Assembly: GCA_964649145.1 (NCBI GenBank)
Contig: CAZYOQ010000020.1
Location: 1-22,320, forward strand
Source of the DNA: MGBC163016 sp964649145
GTDB lineage: Bacteria > Actinomycetota > Coriobacteriia > Coriobacteriales > Eggerthellaceae
Direction: 5' to 3'
DNA length: 22,320 nt
A program made the translations under genes and the position numbers. Positions 1 to 5,041 of this stretch are shown piece after piece (position 1 is the first letter of the stretch; each line of letters begins with the position of its first letter). The notes under the pieces are model-generated. The model had not been told where the DNA came from. It did no database searches and worked only from the letters and a program-made list of their open reading frames with translations.

Positions 1-95
1 ACCATATCCCTACTCAATCGATTAGGTCACAGACACACTTTTTGACCTATATGCCTCAGATAACCTTTTTAGATTATCCAACCTGCTGTTAAAGT

Positions 96-172
96 TGGTC
101 GCGGGGGCTGGATTTGAACCAACGACCTCCGGGTTATGAGCCCGGCGAGCTACCAGACTGCTCCACCCCGCA
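96..172 (-). tRNA. initiator tRNA-Met (CAT), CCA encoded
   Basis: The minus strand folds as a complete 77-nt cloverleaf including an encoded 3' CCA (96-98). The anticodon loop is CTCATAA. The anticodon stem carries three consecutive G-C pairs (GGG/CCC) next to the loop, the mark of bacterial initiator tRNA, so this should be tRNA-fMet rather than elongator Met. The acceptor stem pairs six bases (GCGGGG with CCCCGC). Position 1 is T and position 72 is G, so the first pair is a U-G wobble at best. Initiators normally lack a Watson-Crick 1-72 pair (C-A in E. coli), so this fits. The T loop is TTCAAAT. No clear terminator follows. Confidence 0.96.
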
Positions 173-200
173 CTATGTCCTGTCAAAGCGACAGGGTTAT

Positions 201-228
201 ATAATACTCGCATTGTCCACGATTGCAA
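201..228 (-). promoter_or_regulatory. promoter of the initiator tRNA
   Basis: On the minus strand a -35 box TTGCAA (223-228) is followed after 16 bases by a -10 box TATTAT (201-206). Transcription would start near 195, about 22 nt before the mature tRNA. A 6-bp hairpin (CCTGTC/GACAGG, 179-195) lies in the predicted leader. The promoter sits directly after the universal stress gene, so the tRNA need not depend on readthrough. Confidence 0.6.
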
Positions 229-232
229 GTAC

Positions 233-709
233 CTATTTCACAGTAACAACGGGAATATCCATCTGGTGAATCACCGAATAGCTCACACTTCCAAGCATGG
301 CACGGAAAGCCCCGAGGCCTCTTCTGCCCATGACTATCATCTCAATATTCTTATCCTTCGCATATTCGCAAATGCCTTCCGCGGCCTTTACCGAAACAAT
401 TGCATCTTTTTTAATCGTGAAATTCGCATCAGGAAGAAGCTCTGCAACAGCCTCTTCAATATTTTGGCTCCAAAGCTCTTCGGCGCCTTTAAGTGCTGCC
501 TCATAAGAAGACATATCGGGGAAGATCTGCTGTATGCCGGACGCCCCTTCGAAGGTCATCGAGTCAATCCCCAGCGAACCAACCGCAACAACTGTTATCA
601 CGTGCAAGGTAGCATCTGCATCATCGCCTATAAGGTCTTTCGCAACAAGAATTGCCTCTTTGGAAGGCTCGGATCCATCATATGCAACCATGATATTCTT
701 GTAACGCAT
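233..709 (-). CDS. universal stress protein, UspA family
   Basis: A 158-residue single Usp domain. The N-terminus has the usual hydrophobic strand followed by AYDGS (residues 9-13). The C-terminal part carries the nucleotide-binding loop, GRRG at 128-131 then GS at 140-141, followed by a last strand IPVVTVK. This points to the ATP-binding branch of the family. The spacing between the GxxG and GS elements is 8 residues rather than the textbook 9. The ATG has a good ribosome site (GGGGAGA, about 7 bases upstream). The gene starts 12 bases after the stop of the rhodanese gene, so the two form one transcription unit. Usp proteins are cytoplasmic and linked to stress survival; the specific role here is unknown. 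Confidence 0.93.
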   Translation of the reverse strand: MRYKNIMVAYDGSEPSKEAILVAKDLIGDDADATLHVITVVAVGSLGIDSMTFEGASGIQQIFPDMSSYEAALKGAEELWSQNIEEAVAELLPDANFTIKKDAIVSVKAAEGICEYAKDKNIEMIVMGRRGLGAFRAMLGSVSYSVIHQMDIPVVTVK

Positions 710-721
710 ATCGTCTCCCCT

Positions 722-1048
722 CTATGAGACCGTTCCGAATGGCCATGCGTTTATCCCGCCGACCAGTTCATACACGCGGCTAAACCCCGCTCTTGCAAGT
801 TTAGCACCCGCGGCGCCCGACCTCCTACCTGACGTGCAATAGAGAAGAATCTGTTTGTTCGTATCTTCAACAATATCAAGCACTGTTGCCTTAGAGAGTT
901 CGTCTAACGGAAGGCTCACAGCACCTTCAATATGGCCTTCGGCAAATTCTGAAGGCGTTCTAACGTCCAAAACGACAGGGTCTTCCTCAACAATTAGATC
1001 ATTGGCCTCAGACGGAGTGATAACTCTTCCTGCCTCTAATTTCGACAT
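722..1048 (-). CDS. single-domain rhodanese-like protein
   Basis: A 108-residue cytoplasmic protein that is a single rhodanese domain. Visible hallmarks are VVLDVRTPSEFAEGHIEGAV (residues 25-44) and the active-site loop CTSGRRS with catalytic Cys71, matching the CxxGxR pattern. Single-domain rhodaneses carry persulfide sulfur on this cysteine and pass it to acceptors such as cyanide, thiols or other proteins; the substrate here cannot be told. There is no signal peptide or membrane segment. The ATG has a strong ribosome site (GGAAAGGAGG). It is the first gene of the unit with the universal stress protein. I found no convincing promoter in the 262 bp upstream. Confidence 0.93.
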   Translation of the reverse strand: MSKLEAGRVITPSEANDLIVEEDPVVLDVRTPSEFAEGHIEGAVSLPLDELSKATVLDIVEDTNKQILLYCTSGRRSGAAGAKLARAGFSRVYELVGGINAWPFGTVS

Positions 1049-1310
1049 TCTTATACCCTCCTTTCCTCATCGCGAATGCACGAAGCCCCCAACGTAATTT
1101 TTGCCTAGCGCAGATTTTATATAGCCCACATCCTTTAAGGCGGCTGAACATGCAAGGTCGTAACCTTTAAGAAATAGTTTTGTAAAAAGGATGCAAGCTA
1201 GATTCCTTGAGCAAAAAAGCGCATAATCGGGTCTTGCCTCTCGGCGCATCAGACAACCACGAGCGCAACCGACAAGAACAAGTTTACAAAGTTAACTTCC
1301 GGAGATGTAA
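1049..1310. other. divergent intergenic region, 262 bp
   Basis: This gap separates the rhodanese (minus) and amidohydrolase (plus) starts and must hold signals for both. I could not place a confident promoter. An 8-base direct repeat CCTTTAAG occurs at 1132-1139 and 1164-1171, 32 bases apart (about three helical turns). A 60-codon minus-strand reading frame crosses the gap but has no recognisable domain and is probably chance. Confidence 0.4.
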
Positions 1311-2153
1311 ATGAACGAGCTTAAACAAAACGTCATAGATTGCCATTGCCATGTTTATCCGTCTAAAATCGCCGATCGCGCAGTACATGCTGTCGGAGAT
1401 TTCTACGGCATACACATGGATGTCATAGATGGTACAACGACCAAGCTACTTGATATATGTGCGACCTCTCCTATCAACCAATGCATAATTCATTCCGTCG
1501 CGACAAAAGCCGAACAAGTGCAATCCATAAACGATTTCATTGCCGACGAATGCGATGCTCACCCGCAGTTCATTGGCTTTATGACGCTACACCAAGACAT
1601 GACAGATGACCAACTTGAAAGCGAGATTAACCGTGCACAGACTCGCGGCCTTAAGGGCATAAAACTGCACCCCGATACACAAAAAGTAGACATGGACGAC
1701 CCGAGGCTCATGCGCATATACGAAATTGCTCAGGGTCGCTTGCCAATAATCATGCATTGCGGCGATTACCGCTACGACTACTCGCATCCACGCAGGATGA
1801 AGAAAATTTTGCACACCTTCCCTGACCTTGTCGTGAATGCTGCACATTTTGGTGGATGGTCTATCTTTGACCTAGCACTGGAATACCTGAAAAACGAGAA
1901 CTGCTACGTTGATATGTCAAGTTCTATGGCCTTTATTGGACCTCGCCGCACTGAAGAACTAACGCGCCTCTACGGCACCGATCGCGTCATGTTCGGAAGC
2001 GATTTTCCAATGTGGAACCCAATAAGCGAACTTGAGATATTCTCTGCCCTTAACTTCACCGAAGCTGAGCTGGATGACCTTCTATACAACAATGCCCGCC
2101 GGTTCATAGCCGGTTTGCAGCCGGTTTGCAGCCGGTTCACAGCTGATTTGTAG
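1311..2153 (+). CDS. metal-dependent amidohydrolase (Amidohydro_2, TIM barrel)
   Basis: A 280-residue protein of the amidohydrolase superfamily. It shows the metal site His12-x-His14 (DCHCHVYP), KLHPDTQ with His120, His149 in IIMHCGDYRY, His179 in AAHFGGW, and the catalytic Asp231 in MFGSDFPMWNP. This is the order of the Amidohydro_2 / 2-pyrone-4,6-dicarboxylate lactonase-like branch, so hydrolysis or decarboxylation of a small organic substrate is likely; which one cannot be said. The ATG has GGAGA 7 bases upstream. The last ~17 codons lie inside an 11-bp tandem repeat, and the stop codon itself comes from the fifth repeat unit. The natural C-terminus may therefore have been replaced. It converges on folE, 89 bp away. 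Confidence 0.88.
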   Translation: MNELKQNVIDCHCHVYPSKIADRAVHAVGDFYGIHMDVIDGTTTKLLDICATSPINQCIIHSVATKAEQVQSINDFIADECDAHPQFIGFMTLHQDMTDDQLESEINRAQTRGLKGIKLHPDTQKVDMDDPRLMRIYEIAQGRLPIIMHCGDYRYDYSHPRRMKKILHTFPDLVVNAAHFGGWSIFDLALEYLKNENCYVDMSSSMAFIGPRRTEELTRLYGTDRVMFGSDFPMWNPISELEIFSALNFTEAELDDLLYNNARRFIAGLQPVCSRFTADL

Positions 2154-2230
2154 CCGGTACATAGCTGGTTTGCAGCCGGTTCTTAGCTGATTTGTAGCCA
2201 GTTCATATCCGGATCATAGTCGGTTCATTG
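2099..2230. repeat. 11-bp degenerate tandem repeat, 12 units
   Basis: Twelve head-to-tail 11-bp units start at 2099, 2110, 2121 and so on to 2220, with consensus close to CCGGTTCATAG. Two units (2110, 2121) are identical, ccggtttgcag. The four-unit block starting at 2121 is echoed by the block starting at 2165, giving a 44-bp higher-order period. A decayed thirteenth unit follows at 2231. The array covers the 3' end of the amidohydrolase frame and the gap before the folE stop. Because 11 is not a multiple of three, each unit shifts frame, so the array cannot encode a periodic peptide. Confidence 0.92.
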
Positions 2231-2242
2231 ACGGTATCGCCC

Positions 2243-2806
2243 CTAACTGCGAAAGATAAGGTTTAACGCTTCGTTGCGGGTAGCCTGACTCTTTTCGAAT
2301 GCACCACGAACCGCGCTTGTGGTAGTGCGACTGCCTGGCTTTTTAACGCCACGCATGCTCATGCATAGGTGCTCGGCCTCAAGCACAACAAGCACTCCTT
2401 GCGGATGAAGCTCTTCTATTAGGGTGTCTGCCACCTGAGACGTCAAACGTTCTTGAACCTGCGGGCGCTTTGCGAATACGTCTACCAAACGCGCGAGCTT
2501 AGAAAGACCGCAAATTCGCCCATCGGATGCAGGAATATAGGCCACGTGAGCCAGCCCAAAAAACGGCACTAAGTGGTGTTCACACATCGAATAGAAGGGA
2601 ATATCTCGAACAATGACCATTTCTTCGTGGTGTTCGTCAAATGTCGTTTCGAAATGCTTTTTTGGGTCTTCGTTCATGCCGGAAAAAACTTCTTCATACA
2701 TGCGAGCTACTCGCGCAGGCGTCTTCAGCAAACCCTCGCGGTTCGGATCCTCGCCGATGCCTTCAAGGATCATCCGAACGCCCTCTTCGATTTTTTCCTT
2801 ATCCAT
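2243..2806 (-). CDS. folE: GTP cyclohydrolase I
   Basis: A 187-residue enzyme that converts GTP to 7,8-dihydroneopterin triphosphate, the first step of tetrahydrofolate (and pterin) synthesis. Zinc ligands are present as Cys75 and His78 in MCEHHLVPFFG and Cys148 in EAEHLCMSMRG. Other family blocks are LLKTPARVARMYEEV near residue 27, LSKLARLVDVFAKRPQVQER at 101-120 and GVKKPGSRTTTSAVRG near the C-terminus. The length is normal for the bacterial homodecamer subunit. The ATG has a GGAAGAG ribosome site about 6 bases upstream. It stands alone: the neighbour on the left converges and the one on the right diverges, and no other folate genes are in the window. Confidence 0.97.
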   Translation of the reverse strand: MDKEKIEEGVRMILEGIGEDPNREGLLKTPARVARMYEEVFSGMNEDPKKHFETTFDEHHEEMVIVRDIPFYSMCEHHLVPFFGLAHVAYIPASDGRICGLSKLARLVDVFAKRPQVQERLTSQVADTLIEELHPQGVLVVLEAEHLCMSMRGVKKPGSRTTTSAVRGAFEKSQATRNEALNLIFRS

Positions 2807-2896
2807 TTTTCTCTTCCTTCTAAATGATCACATTTGAAAAGCGGCCAAGCAGCCACATACCAATCGAGTCAAGCGTTTCATGCGCATATCTCTAAT

Positions 2897-2924
2897 TTGC
2901 CCTACAATTATGCAATTATAGAAT
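2897..2924 (+). promoter_or_regulatory. probable promoter of the ACT-domain gene
   Basis: TTGCCC (2897-2902) and TAGAAT (2919-2924) are separated by 16 bases in an AT-rich stretch. The start would fall near 2931, giving a ~30-nt leader before the ATG at 2960. This supports the internal start over the upstream in-frame ATG at 2834, which would lie before the promoter. Confidence 0.5.
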
Positions 2925-2959
2925 TCTTGCACATTAAACGCTCAACGATAGGAACACAC

Positions 2960-3235
2960 ATGAAATGCGTCATATCGGTGCTCGGAGGAGACCGTACCGG
3001 CATCGTAGCAGCCGTCGCAAACGTCCTTTTGGAATGTAACGCCAATATTGATGACATAAATCAAACAGTTCTCGGGGAAAACGAGATCTTCTGCATGACC
3101 ATGCTTACAACGCTCGACCTTGAAAGCGCTAGCTTCGACGAAGTTCAGTCTCGTTTGGAAGCAGCTGGAAAAGAGCTAGGACTGCAGATAACAATTCAAC
3201 GCGAAGACGTCTTTAGATTCATGCACGAGATTTAA
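2960..3235 (+). CDS. ACT domain-containing protein (UPF0237-like)
   Basis: A 91-residue protein that is essentially one ACT domain. It begins MKCVISVLGGDRTGIVAAVA and continues with an alternating helix/strand pattern. Stand-alone ACT proteins of this type have the same opening (MKxVxSVxGxDRxGI) and are thought to bind small ligands such as amino acids; no ligand is known. The frame is open back to 2834, but I chose the ATG at 2960. It gives the family N-terminus, has AGGA 7 bases upstream, and lies after a candidate promoter. In many bacteria this family is adjacent to a PFL-like protein; no such gene is present here. Confidence 0.88.
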   Translation: MKCVISVLGGDRTGIVAAVANVLLECNANIDDINQTVLGENEIFCMTMLTTLDLESASFDEVQSRLEAAGKELGLQITIQREDVFRFMHEI

Positions 3236-3283
3236 ATCACAATAATAATGCGACTTCAAAACATCACTTTTCCTATGATTATT

Positions 3284-3303
3284 GAAACTTGCTCGAAACT
3301 TGC
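3284..3303. repeat. 9-base direct repeat with 11-bp period before the FHA gene
   Basis: GAAACTTGC occurs at 3284-3292 and 3295-3303, so the copies start one helical turn apart, 33 bases before the FHA start codon. They may be paired binding sites for a regulator of the cell-wall cluster or a chance duplication. I could not place a -35/-10 pair around them. Confidence 0.5.
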
Positions 3304-3335
3304 ACCAAGCCAACTGCTAAACAAGGAAGGATCAT

Positions 3336-3749
3336 ATGATTGATATCGTCCTTCTGGCGGCTCGTCTGCTTTTCGTCGCGCTTTTATACCTGTTTCTATT
3401 CGCAATTATGCGCACAGGCGTAAATCAGGTTAGCGGAGCCACGAAAAAGGGCAAGGTCTGGCGCATCGAGGTCGAAAAGGGACCTAAGGAACTACGCGGG
3501 CTTAACATTGCAATCACAGGTCCTGTGGTTATAGGGCGCGCACCAGGCTCTGACATAGTAATTGGTGCCAGCTATGTATCGGGACGCCACGCACGCCTTC
3601 AACTAATGGGACCAAACCTTTTCATTGAAGATCTAGGCTCTAAAAATGGCACTTCTGTAAACGGCACATACATAAAAGAGCCAACTGCAGTGAAAAGCAA
3701 AGATCGCATACAAATAGGCGATGTCGAGATACGAGTGAAGTACGAATAA
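3336..3749 (+). CDS. fhaB: membrane-anchored FHA domain protein (FhaB/FipA-like)
   Basis: A 137-residue protein with one N-terminal membrane segment (about residues 4-25) and a C-terminal forkhead-associated domain (about 60-137). The phosphothreonine-binding signature is complete: VIGR (65-68), SGRH (82-85), LGSKNG (100-105) and the second Asn at 109. FHA domains bind phosphothreonine, so it probably reads the output of the PknB kinase encoded 4 kb downstream. Gene order and architecture match FhaB (FipA) of Mycobacterium, whose gene starts the fhaB-pstP-rodA-pbpA-pknA-pknB cluster. The ATG is preceded by GGAAGGA, and the stop overlaps the next start by one base. The specific partner is inferred, not visible. 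Confidence 0.9.
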   Translation: MIDIVLLAARLLFVALLYLFLFAIMRTGVNQVSGATKKGKVWRIEVEKGPKELRGLNIAITGPVVIGRAPGSDIVIGASYVSGRHARLQLMGPNLFIEDLGSKNGTSVNGTYIKEPTAVKSKDRIQIGDVEIRVKYE

Positions 3750-5041
3750 TGGCCAAAGTTTCACATTCGACATACGAAGCAAATTCCGGGTCCATCTCTC
3801 AAAACCTGCACCCTTATAGCTCTCGCACCGAAGTTGGCTATGTGCGCGAACACAACGAAGACAGCATGCTTGTTGCTCCCCCTCTGTTTGTGGTTTGCGA
3901 TGGGATGGGAGGCCATGAAGCAGGCGAGGTAGCATCTGAAATCGCTGCAGACACGATATCGCGCCTTGCTCCAAGCAAGCTTGACGTCGATGCGCTAGGG
4001 CATGCCGTAGAAGAGGCCAACCTAGCAATCATCGATGCTGCCGATAAAGGCATTGGGCGCGAAGGCATGGGCACCACCTGCACGGCAGCCATGCTTGAAG
4101 GCGAACACTTGGCCATCGCACAAGTAGGCGACTCGCGCGCATATCTTTTACACGATGGGGCACTGCAACAACTGACCCGTGACCATAGCGTAGTAGCAGA
4201 CCTCGTAGAATCCGGCGAAATAACCCCAGCTGAGGCACGCACTCATCAATGGCGAAGCTTCATCACTCGCGCCCTAGGGCTTGAACCTTACACTAAGCCC
4301 GACCTTTACGAGCTTGATGTGGAACAAGGCGACCGATTAATGATTTGTTCGGACGGCCTTTATTCGATGGTGTCCGACATGGAAATCGAAACCATAATGT
4401 CGCAAGCGCCTAACACCCAAGTTGCAACCGACTTACTAACAGAAGCCGCACTAGATGCGGGTGGAAGCGACAACATCACCGTGATTGTGGCCGATGTGAC
4501 TGGCTACAACATGCAGAAACACAAAAAAGCAGTGAAACGATCGCGCATGACGGGTTTGCTTATTATCGCGGCGATGCTCGTGATTATAGGGCTTGCAATT
4601 GGTTCTCTGGCGTTTGTGATGAACACAGCCGCCTACCTTGCAGACGTTGATGGAAAAGTGGCTATATATAAAGGCATCCCCGGCGATCTGTTTGGCATTA
4701 CTACTTCTAGCCTCTATGAGGTTACAGACGTTAACACCGATGACGTGAAGCCTGGCACTGCCGAAAGAATCAAAAGCCTCGAGATACGCTGTGACACCAT
4801 AGATGAAGCTCAAGGGCTTATTGAGGAATACAAGCAACAAATCGCAGAGGATAATAGCTCGGCTGTTCCGACTCAAAAAACCGAAGAACAAGACAGTGAA
4901 GCGCAGAATACCGAAGCGCAAGATGCCGAAAATCAGGACGCCAACAAGCAAAACACTGACGCGCAAAACACCAAAAAGCAGTCCACACAAGACTCATCAA
5001 GCTCCAAAAGCTCAAAATCAAACACGAAAGGCACAAACTAA
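3749..5041 (+). CDS. pstP: PP2C-family Ser/Thr protein phosphatase (PstP-like)
   Basis: A 430-residue membrane-anchored phosphatase that should reverse PknB phosphorylation. The cytoplasmic PP2C domain spans about residues 25-255. Its metal and catalytic motifs are VREHNED (32-38), CDGMGGHEAGE (50-60), a GDSRAYLL block, SDGLYSMV and GGSDNITVIV. One transmembrane helix lies near 266-290, leaving an outer segment of about 140 residues. That segment ends in seven pentapeptide repeats of pattern xxQ(D/N)x (379-413) and a Ser/Lys-rich tail. The start codon overlaps the stop of the FHA gene, and its own stop overlaps the next start (both TAATG), so the three genes are translationally coupled. The extracellular tail is longer and more repetitive than I would expect for PstP. 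Confidence 0.95.
   Translation: MAKVSHSTYEANSGSISQNLHPYSSRTEVGYVREHNEDSMLVAPPLFVVCDGMGGHEAGEVASEIAADTISRLAPSKLDVDALGHAVEEANLAIIDAADKGIGREGMGTTCTAAMLEGEHLAIAQVGDSRAYLLHDGALQQLTRDHSVVADLVESGEITPAEARTHQWRSFITRALGLEPYTKPDLYELDVEQGDRLMICSDGLYSMVSDMEIETIMSQAPNTQVATDLLTEAALDAGGSDNITVIVADVTGYNMQKHKKAVKRSRMTGLLIIAAMLVIIGLAIGSLAFVMNTAAYLADVDGKVAIYKGIPGDLFGITTSSLYEVTDVNTDDVKPGTAERIKSLEIRCDTIDEAQGLIEEYKQQIAEDNSSAVPTQKTEEQDSEAQNTEAQDAENQDANKQNTDAQNTKKQSTQDSSSSKSSKSNTKGTN
4883..4987 (+). repeat. 15-bp coding repeat (seven pentapeptides) in the phosphatase tail
   Basis: Seven in-frame 15-bp units encode EEQDS, EAQNT, EAQDA, ENQDA, NKQNT, DAQNT and KKQST. The third position is Gln in all seven. The stretch lies on the outer side of the membrane and is probably a disordered, hydrophilic extension. 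A second, unrelated 15-bp coding repeat occurs at 19816-19950. Confidence 0.88.

Noticed and set aside
22..228. 68-codon minus-strand frame across the tRNA
   Set aside because: It overlaps the whole tRNA and its promoter; the encoded sequence is simply a tRNA read as protein.
1067..1249. 60-codon minus-strand frame upstream of the rhodanese gene
   Set aside because: No ribosome site, no recognisable domain, and it covers the only region that can hold the promoters of two divergent genes.
2099..2230. CRISPR array
   Set aside because: Units are only 11 bp, directly abutting with no unique spacers, and no cas genes are present.
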